A stretch of DNA of 64,000 bases, taken from NCBI GenBank assembly GCA_026770025.1, contig JAMXDE010000016.1, forward strand, positions 930,001 to 994,000. The letters are read 5' to 3'. Shown piece after piece: positions 10,850 to 21,359 of the stretch. The position numbers were made by a program, and so were the translations under genes. Under the pieces are notes generated by a model. The model was not told where the DNA came from and ran no database searches. It saw only the letters and a list, made by a program, of their open reading frames with translations. Every line of letters starts with the position of its first letter. Within the stretch, counting starts at the first letter, position 1. The DNA comes from Craspedostauros australis (Eukaryota; Bacillariophyta; Bacillariophyceae; Mastogloiales; Achnanthaceae).

Positions 10850-11613
10850 ATTTACTCGATGTTACTTGGCATGTCATACCATATCAGTGGAAAGAAATGG
10901 AAGTTCCGTGGCGTACACAATGGCACTTGTATGCAGACGTCGCCCCACACGGTGGCATCTCGATTTTCTGCCGAAGACGTCACTTGCCGCGTCCGTCTCT
11001 TCTTCATGGCACCGGATTCCCAACCTGCCACCGGCGCTGACATCAACTTCATCTGTGGCTGTTGCGTAGTGATGCACAGCAGCTTCGTTGGTGCCGACTC
11101 AGTTCTCACCGCACCCGTCGATGCGGCTGGTGGATACAATTGATGCTGCGAAGCGCGGCGTCGTGTGTCGTCGCCGCCTTGATGTCGACGTCCAGGATAC
11201 TGCGATCCTCCAAGTCTGTCGCCGCACTGCTTGATGCCAAGTTTGCGACTGCTGCGTGGTACCAGCGCGGTGTTTTTGCGTGTGTGCCTTCCGATAGCAG
11301 CGCGCGTTCCCGGCAGCCTCACATCGTACTCTTCCACCAACTCCGATCATGAGCATCGTATGGTAGTTCGATCAGAGCATCAGGCGGGCGTTTTGCTGCG
11401 GCAACTAGCCATGGAAGGTTCCATGCAGTAGCTCGTAGTCGTGGAGAAAGTGGAGTGCCTTCACGCAATCCTTCTTGGACGTTGATGCATCATCATGTTG
11501 TCTCGTTGTTTATGTTCATGGTGTGAAGGGATGCGGAGCGCCCACGAACATGATGATAAAGAGAGGTGTGTGTGCGTGTTCGTGTGTGTCATCGCTGACG
11601 ACATGGCGCCGCA
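10850..11613. repeat. Dispersed repeat copy A, left part (interrupted by Copia)
   Basis: This stretch aligns by eye with 36210-36900 in the same orientation. Shared blocks include GGAAGTTCCG (10904 and 36230), GATTCCCAGCCTG-like text near 11016 and 36370, GATCAGAGCATCAG near 11371 and 36755, and CATGGTGTGAAGGGATGCGG near 11518 and 36855. The continuation of the same repeat is found on the far side of the Copia insertion at 16906-17070, matching 36900-37045. Minus-strand open frames in both copies share a short piece (KLM, then PV, GWESG, MKK and RTRQV), so this may be a dead gene rather than a simple repeat. Identity is well below that of copies B and C to each other. Confidence 0.6.
11609..11613. 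repeat. Left target-site duplication CCGCA of the young Copia element
   Basis: CCGCA directly before the left LTR is repeated as CCGCA at 16901-16905 directly after the right LTR. A 5-bp duplication is the normal footprint of Copia integration and fixes both element ends. Confidence 0.85.
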
Positions 11614-11802
11614 TGTCAATAAGACGAGTAGTGTGTGAATCAATGTTGTTCGCTAATATTATGAGATATTACATTGCTGAGCTGAGGAGTTGCGGTCTTG
11701 GCTCCTGCTAGTGTCTTGATCTGCTCTAGGAGGAAAGTGGGCGCGAGGTGCGCACTTTGCGTACGTCGGTCAGTCGGGTCACGTGCGGGACTGGAATCAA
11801 TA
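11614..11802 (-). repeat. LTR of the young Copia element (3' LTR in element orientation)
   Basis: 189 bp, beginning TGTCAATAAGACG and ending GGAATCAATA on the + strand. It is identical by eye to 16712-16900. On the coding strand it starts TATTGATTCC and ends TTATTGACA, so one terminus deviates from the usual TG...CA. Confidence 0.9.
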
Positions 11803-14800
11803 CACCCTCGCGTAACTCCCAACATGCTCTGTCTTGCTGATTTGCCGCTGTCAGGGGTAGGCTTGAGGTATACTTCTCTCATTTTTCTGTGATGCGCCGT
11901 CGGATGATGCTTGGTGAAGTAGTCGGCGAGATTGTCCGCACCGGGGGCCCAGTAGACAATGAATTGTCCTTGCTGGATTCGGTCGCGCACCCAGTAGAAG
12001 CGCATGTCCATGGCTCTGGTGCGTCGTTGCTTCATGGTGTTGTTGACGACGCCGGATGCGGTGGAATTGTCGGTTTTGATGGGTGTGGGCGGCTGGGCGT
12101 GGCCTAGCTCGTCGAGGGTGGTGCGTAGCGCTGACGCCGCGGTGCAGTTCAGGTACAGCGCGCCGACCTCGGCTTCGGCTGCCGAGCTCATGACGTTTTG
12201 AATCTTGTTGCAGACCGTGTGGATGGCTCCGTTGTTTGGAGGCGGCTTGGTTGGTGCCTTGGTGTCTGTCGAGGATCGACTGCTGAGGTACATGTGGCCG
12301 CCGGCGCGGCTTCTGGCCTTGGGTAGGCTCAGGTACGATGCGTCGCTGTCGACATGCAGTATCATGTCGCTGGCGCTGTACACGATGGTTGCGCTGGGGT
12401 GCGTGGCACAGTAGTCGAGCAGCTGTCGAACTCGGTTCGCCGTGTTGTGTGTGGCATGCGCTTGTTGTGTGGCGATGTCGCTGACTGCGGGAAGGATGGT
12501 TGGGTCGACGGCTCTCGCGTAGTATAGTAGGGTCCCCACTATTTGCCGGATGCGGATGATTTCTTCGGCTGGTAGCTCTGGCGCGTCGTCCTCCAGCTTG
12601 GGCTCTTGTGTTCTGGCGCCGTAGACTGGTGCTTCGCATGGGGCTGGCGCATGCTGTGGTTTGGTGGGGATCGGATGTTGGAATTTGTGACGCGCCTTCT
12701 TCACGTATCCCGGCATGGAGAGCTCCACTTTTCTTGTGTCGTAGTCCCACTTGAGACTGACGCCGCAGTAGAGATCGCCGTCCCACTCGACGGTGCACTT
12801 GTATATTGTCTGAAGCGCTCCGATGAGGTGCTGTGCGTGTTCCTTGCCCACGTACTTGACTCCGAAGTCGTCTACCACGAGAGTGAATGTGATGGGTCTG
12901 CAGTCGTGCTTCCACAATCCTGGAGTGTGTGGGACTGGCCTGTACCCGAATTTCGCGAGGTGTTTTTGGAGCTTCACATTTGCGATTTTGCCCGCCTGCG
13001 GCAGCCCGTACATGCCCTTTCGCACTTCGACGTAGACGTTGCCGTTGTGTTCCAAGTTCTGGAGCTGGTATTGTTCGATGATCTCTGGTGGCAGCATTGC
13101 CATCGGCATTCGCATGTATTCGTATCTGTCCATTTCGGTGTTCAGATAAAAATCCTTGATGTCGATGGTCATGAACCTCGCATTCGGTGTGGAGATGACG
13201 CTGTTGAACAAACACTTTGCAGTGGTGAGTTCGGCGGTGGGTGTGTGTACGTCGAAGGGGTAATCGATGAGATTGCCTCCTACGGTGAGGCGCGTGCGAT
13301 GTGTTTCCGCTTTTTGTGGTCGTACGGCGCAGACGATGCGGCCGTATGTGACGGTGCGATCTCGTGGTACTGCTGATCTTGGGACGAAGAAGATGGTGTT
13401 GGTTGCCGCCGATGCTGGGATGCGGGTTCCGACGCCTTGTGCGAGACGCCCGATCTCGTTTGCGAAGGATGTGTACCATTGTTGCGGGGTGTGGCCATGA
13501 ACCTTGCCAGCGACGAGGTGTCGGTATTCGTACGCCGTTCCCGTGCGTTCGTCGATGACTGCGTTTGCGGTGGTGGTTCCGCGTGCCCATTGCTTGCGCT
13601 GGATGGCGCCGGTGCGCAGTCGTGTGCGTGGCGCTGTTGAGGCATGGCCTGTGGGAGGTGCTCCCGTGTTGGCGCTGTCGTCGTCGTCGTCGTCGTCGTC
13701 TGAATCTGGTTCAGAGTCGGCTTCGTCGTCTGTGACTTGCGGTGTGGTTTGGGGCACCCTCGGAGGTGTGCGCGCCGGTGCCGCGAAGGTGACGCGTTCG
13801 TTGTTGGTGCCGCCGCTGGCCGTGGTGAGCACCCTCGGAGGTGGCTCGGTGTGCACCCTCGGAAGTGGCGCTGTGGGCGTCGCGGGGAGCGCCTGCTGGA
13901 AGATGTCGCTGAGCTGCTGGAGTGCTCCGAGTTGCTCGTCGCCAATGGACCGGAGTGGTGCGCATGGCTTGGTGAGTGCGGTGGCGAGGTCGCCTGCCGC
14001 TTTGATGGCCATCTCTGCGTTGGTTGGTGTGGGCATGGCGCACTTGCTTGGCATCAGTTCGATGGTGTCGGTGATTCGGATCTTCCTCGTTTTGTTGCAA
14101 TATACCTTGTAGCACTGGTAGTGCTCGAGTGCTGGTGCTATGTACCATCCGGCGGATCCGTGCGGTGCCCACGTGGCTCGCTTGCTGGGTTTGTCATGAA
14201 TGACGGCCTTGGTGCCTGGTGGTGCCATTGGCGTTGCGTTGAAGTCGAAGTTGCCGTGGAGGGCATGATGTGCCGAGATGTGTGGGTTGACTCGCGACGG
14301 TCGCATCAGGTTGAGCGTGATGTCGCATTGGGGGAGGAGTTGACACCACAGATGAAGCAGAAACGCTTCGTCGGCTGTGGCCAGTCCTGCGATGAAGTGG
14401 TCTTTCCAAGTGGAGATGGCTCTCTCTGCAGCGTTGCGCCGATGAATGCCTGGTGGTACAAGCTGGTACTGGATACCTTTTGACTCGATGAGGTGCTTGA
14501 GTTCTTTCGGCGCCTCGTTGTCGAGCCTGTGGAACCGCGGTGTCATTCCGCTTCGAAGGAGAACCGTCAAAAGTTCGTCACACGCTCGCGTGAGTTCCGT
14601 TGCGTGCCGACTGCGCAGTGGGCGTGAAAGAATCGCGTTGGAGTCATGGTCGTACAACACCATGATGTACTGGTATCCACGGCTTGACGTCACTGGGAAT
14701 CGGCCTGTTTGATCGGTGAAGATTTTGCCTGTTGGCCGATAAACATCCATGAAGATTTCGCGTTGTTCCGTGGGATTCTTGGTGGACTGGGTGACGTGGT

Positions 14801-15400
14801 TGCAGTGACTGCGCGTGGACTGCGTGTTCTGGTACTGTTGTCGGAGGTGCCCAGCGGCGGTAGCGGTGGAAGGTGGAAGGAATTTTCGCACCATTTGTTC
14901 GGTCAGGCCTGGCCAAGACGAAAAGAATCCTTTCTTGATGGCTGCCGTGAACGTGGATACCGCGGGGCTGAAACAGCACTGGTGGTAATATTTGGCCAGT
15001 TCCGTCTTGGTTGACGTGTGATGGACGTGATTGGCCATTTTTGGCGATGTGGGCTTCGGCGGTTGGATGTCGATGCGGTACATGCCGTCAACTTGATGCC
15101 GACAACCGGTGTGAATCGTGTTTCCGTTTTTTCGAATTCTCACGGATTCTTGGTCGAAGTCAACTGTCATGCCGTGGTCACACAGTTGCCCCACCGACAC
15201 AAGCGCCGCGCTGGAAAGCTGCGGAAAAATTCGTGCGGTGCAAGCGTGCTGTGGCACGTTGGCAATGCTGACTGTGGCTCGGTGGGAAGATTGGATGCTG
15301 GATCCGTCAGGCAGCGACACCGCCAACGGGTTATCGTCGGGCGTTTGGCCAATGCATGGATCTTCAGGTCGCAGGAAATGACTAGTGCAACCAGAGTCAA
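11640..15400 (-). CDS. Pol region of the young Copia element (protease, integrase, RT, RNase H)
   Basis: About 1230 residues of continuous open frame. In order: the end of the aspartic-protease region; an integrase core (TDQTGRFPVTSSRGYQ, RLDNEAPKELKHLIESKGI, AAERAISTWKDHF); a low-complexity acidic linker; the Copia reverse transcriptase (MTIDIKDFYLNTEMDRYEYM, KGMYGLPQAGKIAN, FTLVVDDFGVKYVG); and RNase H with the closing DYFTKHHPTAHHR motif. This order, integrase before reverse transcriptase, defines Copia. The sequence belongs with diatom elements in its RT signature. Confidence 0.9.
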
Positions 15401-15479
15401 CTATGGCGAGGGCAGGAGCACAGGATGATGAAGTAGTAACAGAGAGTGCTACTTGCTTACTGTGGTCCTGCCGTGCTTG

Positions 15480-16643
15480 TCATGCGTTCGACTTGGCGCC
15501 GTCGGTGGATCCTCCCATGGTGTTGCTTCGAGTGGCGTCCTTCTGGTGTCCTGGCGCTGGGTTCATGCACGTCGCGCTGGTGTGCGTGATGCCCACCTTG
15601 TATCCGTGCGTCCAGCAGTAGGAGCTGTGCTTGTGCTTGCGCCCTCCCTTCTTGCTTCCGGTGCCGCTGCTCGTGGCTGCGTTGGCTCGCAGTTGGGACA
15701 CCATCGCCGTGATCTCTGTCAATTGCTTGACGAGGTTGGCGTTGCTCTCGGTGAGCTGCGCTACTGTGCTGCGATCCGCGGCTGTGGCGGATGCGAGGTT
15801 GGCGAGTGCGTCTGTAGTCTCCGCGGAGGTGATTGCTGCGTTGGCTCCTTGGAAGTTGGCGTCTTGTGTCGTGGCTTGCGTTTCGCGCAGGTCTTGGTGA
15901 GCTGCAGCGAAGTCCTTCTTGAAGCGAGCCCATGTCTTGTCGGCGGCACTGAGAGCGCGGAAAGAACGGCATGCTTCGGGGAACGCTTGTGTTCGGAACA
16001 CCAGGTTGTATGCCGTGGTGACGAGCTGGTGATCTGCGTACGGCGCTTTGGCGGCTGCCGCAAGATCGCGCGCAGACTCGATTTGGGCGACGAGCACTTC
16101 GAACAGCGCCGTCGGATTGTACGGGGTCTTCATGGCCTTGTCGTTTTCGTCGAGGTCTTGCGGTGTGATCTTGCCATACGTGGAGTACAGGTGGGTCAGC
16201 AGCTCGAGTGTCGTGACGTTGGCGTACCCTACGATGTTGTGGCGGAGAGTTCGCACGTACTGGTCTTCAATGGCGCCAAGAAGCTGCTGCTTGAGGGCAT
16301 TGTCGACCGCGCGGTACTCTCTCCATAGGCGCTCTTGTTCCTTGTGGATGCTGGTGGCGGCGCTGATCTGGGCTGCAGTGGCTGCGTTCGGGATGTTCGG
16401 GTGCGGTCCTGGATTGACCGGCACGACGAATGCTGTCGCCGAGTGTTCTTGGTACACCGCTCGGGAGACGGTGAGGACCAGGTATCCAAGCTGACCGTTT
16501 CCGAGGGGGCAGTGCACCGAGGCCGCATTGGCGTTGAGGACTACATTGAGTTCTGCGATGGACTCGTATGTGGGTACCCCGACGATGGGTTCGACGACTG
16601 CCTGTGGAAAGGTGGCGAGGATCTTCTCGTGGCTGTTGGCCAT
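15480..16643 (-). CDS. Gag-like open frame of the young Copia element
   Basis: 387 residues, starting MANSHEKIL just inside the 5' LTR. It has the helical UBN2-like Gag core common to Copia elements (region around LWREYRAVDNALKQQLLGAI), a coiled stretch, and a Cys/His-rich C-terminal segment (YCWTHGYKVG...CMNP) that resembles the zinc-binding tail of plant and diatom Gag proteins. It encodes the presumed particle-forming protein of the element. Pol follows immediately downstream. Confidence 0.8.
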   Translation of the reverse strand: MANSHEKILATFPQAVVEPIVGVPTYESIAELNVVLNANAASVHCPLGNGQLGYLVLTVSRAVYQEHSATAFVVPVNPGPHPNIPNAATAAQISAATSIHKEQERLWREYRAVDNALKQQLLGAIEDQYVRTLRHNIVGYANVTTLELLTHLYSTYGKITPQDLDENDKAMKTPYNPTALFEVLVAQIESARDLAAAAKAPYADHQLVTTAYNLVFRTQAFPEACRSFRALSAADKTWARFKKDFAAAHQDLRETQATTQDANFQGANAAITSAETTDALANLASATAADRSTVAQLTESNANLVKQLTEITAMVSQLRANAATSSGTGSKKGGRKHKHSSYCWTHGYKVGITHTSATCMNPAPGHQKDATRSNTMGGSTDGAKSNA

Positions 16644-16711
16644 GGTGATGATTTTTGGTGATGCTGGTCTTGGTGACCGAGATTTTCAAACGTTGGCTAT
16701 TAGCGAACAAC

Positions 16712-16900
16712 TGTCAATAAGACGAGTAGTGTGTGAATCAATGTTGTTCGCTAATATTATGAGATATTACATTGCTGAGCTGAGGAGTTGCGGTCTTGGC
16801 TCCTGCTAGTGTCTTGATCTGCTCTAGGAGGAAAGTGGGCGCGAGGTGCGCACTTTGCGTACGTCGGTCAGTCGGGTCACGTGCGGGACTGGAATCAATA
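16712..16900 (-). repeat. LTR of the young Copia element (5' LTR in element orientation)
   Basis: 189-bp partner of 11614-11802, with no difference that I could find. The right edge is set by the CCGCA duplication at 16901-16905. Confidence 0.9.
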
Positions 16901-16905
16901 CCGCA

Positions 16906-17070
16906 CTTCCTCGTCGTGTCTCATTGCTTTGCAAACCTCACGTGGGGTCTCATTTCTGATCGTTGGGGAGGGTCATCATCATCGCGGTTGTCGAACGGAG
17001 TTGCGATTGAACAGAAGTGATGATGGTGCTTGTGTGTGCGTGTTCGTGTGTGTCATTGTGGGCGACTGCC
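16906..17070. repeat. Dispersed repeat copy A, right part
   Basis: The sequence resuming after the Copia insertion matches 36895-37045 (TCTCATTTCTGA, then GTTGTCGAACGGAGTTGC against GTCGAACGGGGTTGC, then TGTGTGTGTCAT). It confirms that the Copia element landed inside an older repeat. Confidence 0.55.
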
Positions 17071-17685
17071 CAGTTGTTCAAGAACAACGAAATTCGACTA
17101 GACCGACTTGTTTTTGGCGCGGCTTTGGCGTTCGTGTTCGCTGTTGGCACCAACAAAAAGAACAACAAGGATGGCGACAGAAGATGCAATTGTTGATGGC
17201 AAGGAACACACCATTGTCGGTGTTGGCTCCGTTGCCTTGCATCACTCCACACTCGCAGGATCCTTGGTCGTCTCCACGTTCCAAGAATGTTGGGACAATG
17301 ATGACTGCCGACGCCTGCGCCCACGATCAACTTTCTCCTTCTGTGGCTGGCCACGATCACGATCAAGGACTATGTTCAAGCTGATATTCACGTTGGTGCC
17401 AAAGTTGATCGGGTGATCACAGAGTGGTATCGCGGCAACAATGTGAAATGACAATCATCATCAAACAGTAATCAACGCAATGCCATGCACGCTGCGTGAA
17501 ACAGAACATGGGATACCACCACCAACGACCATGAAGCAGATCATGATCGCTTCATAAAAAGCAGACAGAGATGCGATCAAGCGACCACGATCATCCAAAC
17601 AATCATTCAAATCATATAAAACGCCCGTCGCATTGATCTGATCTCAGCAACAAGTCATCCCTTTTCGACACACATCAGCTCCATC
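17071..17685. other. Intergenic, promoter side of ankyrin gene 1
   Basis: Apart from the TATA-like box listed separately I see no gene or repeat. Rich in ATCATC/GATCA motifs. Confidence 0.5.
17615..17620 (+). promoter_or_regulatory. TATA-like box of ankyrin gene 1
   Basis: TATAAA, 65-70 bp ahead of the ATG at 17686, in a context (CATATAAAACG) very similar to the TATA-like box before ankyrin gene 4. The spacing suits a core promoter with a short leader. Confidence 0.5.
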
Positions 17686-19650
17686 ATGGTCTTCATCCGT
17701 CCCCCACTCGTGGCGCTCTTCGCCTCACCAATGCGCATTCGCAACCATCAAGTCCGGACATCACTCTCCACGGTCTCACCGTCTCTCTTTCCGCTCAAGT
17801 CGACCCCTGGTGATGCACCCCCGCCAGCCATCACTGACTATGATCTCCTGCGCGCCGCAGAACAGGGAGATGTGGACACCCTCACCGCATGGAAGATGGA
17901 ATTTCCACAAACCTCCATCGACACGATCAAGGATCACCGCGACAAGACTTCACTCCACCTCGCATGCTCCAACGGCCAACTTGAAACGATCAAACAGTTG
18001 ATGGAGTCATGCGGAGCGGACATCAATGCCCAATCCATGGATGGAGAGACTGCGCTACACTATGCATGCGCACAGGGCAACGTCGATGTCGTGGAATACC
18101 TGGCCGGGTCACATACTGCAGATGTCAACCTCCAGGATAACTTCGGCAAGGTGGCACTCCACGACGCATGCACCGAGGGACATGTGGCCATCGTGAAGAC
18201 TCTGATCGAGTCCTATTCTGCAAGCGCTCTCGCGCAAGATGAGAAGGGTGAGAATGTTCTCCAGGCTGCGTGTCTTCATGGACACTTGGATGTCGTGGAG
18301 TACCTCGTTGGATCATGTGGAGTGGACATCAATGTGCAAGATGATTTCGGCAATACTGCGATCCACAATGCGTGTCTCAAGGGTCATCTTGATATTTTGA
18401 AGCACATCACGGAGGCTCGTTCTGTGGACATCGACGTCCAGAACAATGATGGCGATACCGCACTTCATATTGCTTACAGAAATAGTCATTTGGATGTTGC
18501 AGAGTACCTAGTAAAGTCGTGCAAAGCAGATGTTCATGCTGAGAATGACATTGGCGACACAGCTCTTCACTGCGCAAGTGCCGCTGATCATCTGGATGTT
18601 GTGAGATGGTTGGTGAAGTCAGGCAAGGTGAACATCAATGCCAAAGACCAGAATGGCGATACTGCCCTTCACTTCGCAAGTGCTGGAGGTCATCTGGATT
18701 TGGTGAAGCATTTGGTGGACTCAGGCAAATCCAACATCAACCCTGAGAATCATGAGGGCGAGACTCCACTCTACAAGGCATATTGCCACAGCCACTTCGA
18801 TGTTGTCAAGCATCTCATCGGAACACCAAGCATCCATCCCAACTCCCAACACAAGGATGGCAACACCGTGCTCCATCTCGCAAGTGGCGATGGCCATCTC
18901 GATGTTGTGAAGCAGCTGGTTGACTCCGGCAAGGCCAATATCAACGCTGAGAACGACAACCGTGAGACTCCAATCTTCAAGGCATATCACAACAATCACT
19001 TCGACATTGTCAAGTATCTGGCCGCAGCACCAAATGTTGATTTGAACGTAAAAGACAAGGGTGGCGACACCATTCTCCATCTCACAAGTGGTGATGGCCG
19101 TCTCGATGTTGTGAAGCAGCTGGTTGACTCCGGCAAGGCCAATATCAACGCTGAGAACGACAACCGTGAGACTCCAATCTTCAAGGCATATCACAACAAT
19201 CATTTCGACATTGTCAAGTATCTGGTCGCAGCACCTACTGTCGATTTGAACGTCAAAGACGAGGATGGCGACACCATCCTCCATCACGCAACTACCGATG
19301 GACATCTCGATGTTGTTAAGTTGTTGGTTGAACAAGGGAAGGTAGACGCCAACATCAAAACCAGCGAGTCTGGCAGCACTGCAATGCACCTTGCGAGCAC
19401 AAATGGCGGACTGGAGGTCGTGAAGTATTTGGTGGAAGTCTGCAACGCAGAAATCAACATTCAAAACAACGCCGGCAGAACTCCACTTTGGCGGGCAAGT
19501 TGGAATGGTAAAATGGAGGTGGTCAAGTACTTGGTAGAATCGTGCAACGCAGACATCAGCATCATTGGTTTCGATGGCGACACTGCACTGGATAGTGTGA
19601 AAGGAAGGGGCCTCACTGATGTTGTCGACTACTTGGCCTCTCTTGCTTGA
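17686..19650 (+). CDS. Ankyrin-repeat protein 1, about 17 repeats
   Basis: 654 residues in one exon. After a basic N-terminus of about 55 residues without clear domain, about 17 ankyrin repeats of 33-35 residues run to the end (units such as ETALHYACAQGNVDVVEYL and DTALHFASAGGHLDLVKHL). There is no transmembrane segment, BTB or kinase domain, so it is probably a pure protein-binding scaffold. Two successive pairs of repeats around residues 407-515 are almost identical copies 204 bp apart, showing recent internal duplication or conversion. The partner cannot be predicted. It is the first of four ankyrin genes in this block and shares the entry motif LLRAAEQGD with the ankyrin-BTB gene (LLEAAIAGD). 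Confidence 0.85.
   Translation: MVFIRPPLVALFASPMRIRNHQVRTSLSTVSPSLFPLKSTPGDAPPPAITDYDLLRAAEQGDVDTLTAWKMEFPQTSIDTIKDHRDKTSLHLACSNGQLETIKQLMESCGADINAQSMDGETALHYACAQGNVDVVEYLAGSHTADVNLQDNFGKVALHDACTEGHVAIVKTLIESYSASALAQDEKGENVLQAACLHGHLDVVEYLVGSCGVDINVQDDFGNTAIHNACLKGHLDILKHITEARSVDIDVQNNDGDTALHIAYRNSHLDVAEYLVKSCKADVHAENDIGDTALHCASAADHLDVVRWLVKSGKVNINAKDQNGDTALHFASAGGHLDLVKHLVDSGKSNINPENHEGETPLYKAYCHSHFDVVKHLIGTPSIHPNSQHKDGNTVLHLASGDGHLDVVKQLVDSGKANINAENDNRETPIFKAYHNNHFDIVKYLAAAPNVDLNVKDKGGDTILHLTSGDGRLDVVKQLVDSGKANINAENDNRETPIFKAYHNNHFDIVKYLVAAPTVDLNVKDEDGDTILHHATTDGHLDVVKLLVEQGKVDANIKTSESGSTAMHLASTNGGLEVVKYLVEVCNAEINIQNNAGRTPLWRASWNGKMEVVKYLVESCNADISIIGFDGDTALDSVKGRGLTDVVDYLASLA
18901..19230 (+). 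repeat. 204-bp internal tandem duplication in ankyrin gene 1
   Basis: The stretch beginning GATGTTGTGAAGCAGCTGG at 18901 recurs at 19105. Over about 125 bp the two copies differ at only a few bases. The period of 204 bp equals 68 codons, exactly two ankyrin repeats. Confidence 0.85.
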
Positions 19651-20078
19651 TGAGAGCATAGCTGTAACTTGGACAAGAACCAACCAACCACCTGTCAAAG
19701 TAGTCTCGCTTAGCAGTTGTCAAGTGCTTCACATCCATCGTTGACGTAAGTCAGTCGTTACTATTCTATCGCTCAGTGGGCTACAATGATTGCACCATGA
19801 GAGGATGGTACACTGTTCTGTGCTTATCGTCGCTTCGTGTTGCGAGGTCATGGTACCTCTGTCCAGCCCATGCGTTGTGACGTGTTGTGGCAGATACATG
19901 TATGGCATGCGATTGCGCTTTGCCTCGTTCGGAGGCAAGCGGCGCCATGGTCTGGGGTTCACAATAAATCTCAAAGCTACCATTGGCGCCGTGATGCAGG
20001 TGATGTGTTCATCCCTATGTTGATGTGTGTTGGTGTGTTGTTGTGGCGCATTGTGGTTGCACCTCAACCCACCAAGTG
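19651..20078. other. Intergenic, 3' flanks of convergent genes
   Basis: 428 bp between the stop of ankyrin gene 1 (+) and the stop of the membrane-protein gene (-). No feature seen. Confidence 0.55.
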
Positions 20079-21359
20079 TCAACGTGCTTTCTTCTGCACA
20101 CCCATCTCCTCATCGGCGTCAGCCTCAGAACCTTCATTCTCTTCGTCCTGGTTCAGCTTGTTCATTGCGGCAGTCTCCATGCGAAGGGCAGACTCGAAGA
20201 CGGCGGCATCCTCGTCGTTGCTGCAGGCGTCAATCTCCTCGCGGAGTCCCTTGATGTTCGACAGGATGCGCTCGCGGCGGACGGAGTAAGACTCACTCTC
20301 TGTGGCGAGAGCCTTCTGGAGCTCGAGGTATTCCTTTGGAACGGCGGTGGAACCGGCCTCATCCACAAGCACGTTGGTTCCCAAGTGCATGTTGCGGTTG
20401 CTCTGGTGGTCTGGCTTCATGCCGGCGGCGCGCTCCTCTGGGGTGCCAATGTACACCTCATCGAGCTGGAAGCCAGAGACGGCCTTGTGAATGGAGGCAA
20501 GGACCCAGGCTCCGGAGCAGATACCAGTGACTTCCAACAACAGACAGAACTGAAGGAAGATGTAGACAATTGGGTTGGAAAGGAAGGCGATTGGGAAGAC
20601 GGACGCGACCAGCTGCCATGTGATAGAGGTGCTGATGAGGGCTCCGAGAAGTCCGGTGTTGAAGAATTCCTGGGTGCTGTCGGAGACTCCGAAGATGTTC
20701 TCGCCAGTTCCGACTTCGACAGCAAGAGTGGTGACACAGGCGATGATGAAGAAGTACATGGACACGCAGATCTGACGTCCGATCATGAATCCTGGAAGGT
20801 TGCGTCCGTCACCGCGGAAGAGGAGCTCGCAGGTCTTGCGGGCCATTGGGTGGTCTCCACAATCCTCCTTTGGAAGCTTGGCGACGGCGAAGAAGGCGAT
20901 CAGCATACCCTCGAGCATACCGACGATGGCCATGAAGAGGGCGACCAGGGTGACGGCCATGGCGTAGCACAGGATGGCGAGGGAGATGAGGGTGCGGCCC
21001 CAGTCGAAGAGGTTTTGGGCACCGTCGCGTGGTGGTTCCTTCGACTCGATTTCCTTGCCAGAGGCCCAGACGAAGAACATCTGGATGAGGTAGCACGAGT
21101 GCAGAAGTCCGGAGAACTCGATGGCGAGGGCGACGTAGACGGCGAAGAAGTTGTTGATGTAGTCAAGCATGCACAGGGAGGCGTTGACTTGGGAGTTGAG
21201 CTGTCCGGCTTGGGCGGTCATGAGGATCATGGCGGCTCCGGATCCGAGGAAGATCTGGATGATGATATCTGGGAGTCCGAAGACCTCGGCATCGGCGAGT
21301 GGGGCACCGCACTGGTTGATGGTGAAGATCATGAGGAGGACCATGGACTGATGTCCCAT
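20079..21359 (-). CDS. Polytopic membrane protein of unknown function
   Basis: 426 residues from the ATG at 21359. I see six or more hydrophobic spans: about residues 30-50, 65-95, 110-150 (probably two), 190-212, 232-255 and 258-285, then a cytosolic-looking C-terminal helix rich in E, A and R (YLELQKALATESESYSVRRE) ending in an acidic tail. I do not recognise the family; the density of conserved-looking aromatic and acidic residues in the membrane part suggests a transporter or sensor, but that is inference. The frame stays open upstream to about 21410, reading GALVGLPPVHRYL before the first ATG, just after a good acceptor (GAGGACAG), so a short 5' exon probably exists and the true start may differ. 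Third positions are mostly C or G, implying high expression. Confidence 0.75.
   Translation of the reverse strand: MGHQSMVLLMIFTINQCGAPLADAEVFGLPDIIIQIFLGSGAAMILMTAQAGQLNSQVNASLCMLDYINNFFAVYVALAIEFSGLLHSCYLIQMFFVWASGKEIESKEPPRDGAQNLFDWGRTLISLAILCYAMAVTLVALFMAIVGMLEGMLIAFFAVAKLPKEDCGDHPMARKTCELLFRGDGRNLPGFMIGRQICVSMYFFIIACVTTLAVEVGTGENIFGVSDSTQEFFNTGLLGALISTSITWQLVASVFPIAFLSNPIVYIFLQFCLLLEVTGICSGAWVLASIHKAVSGFQLDEVYIGTPEERAAGMKPDHQSNRNMHLGTNVLVDEAGSTAVPKEYLELQKALATESESYSVRRERILSNIKGLREEIDACSNDEDAAVFESALRMETAAMNKLNQDEENEGSEADADEEMGVQKKAR

Larger units (their letters stand above)
11614..16900 (-). mobile_element. Complete-looking young Copia retrotransposon (diatom CoDi-like), 5.29 kb
   Basis: A Ty1/copia element on the - strand bounded by 189-bp LTRs (11614-11802 and 16712-16900) that are identical as far as I can read, with a CCGCA target duplication outside. 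Identical LTRs mean a very recent insertion. Parts in element order: a Gag-like open frame at 16643-15480 with a Cys/His-rich C-terminal region, then Pol at about 15400-11640 with protease, integrase core, reverse transcriptase and RNase H in the Copia order. Pol phrases such as IVYWAPGADNLADYFTKHH are typical of diatom Copia elements. The element looks whole or very nearly so. It is inserted into dispersed repeat copy A. Confidence 0.92.

Noticed and set aside
11851-13590. A 579-codon open frame on the - strand inside the young Copia element
   Set aside because: It overlaps Pol in another frame, is extremely rich in R, H, S and P and has no domain; it is a shadow of the GC-rich Pol codons.
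18721-19698. A 325-codon - strand open frame with internal repeats
   Set aside because: Antisense of ankyrin gene 1; its repeats only mirror the ankyrin units.
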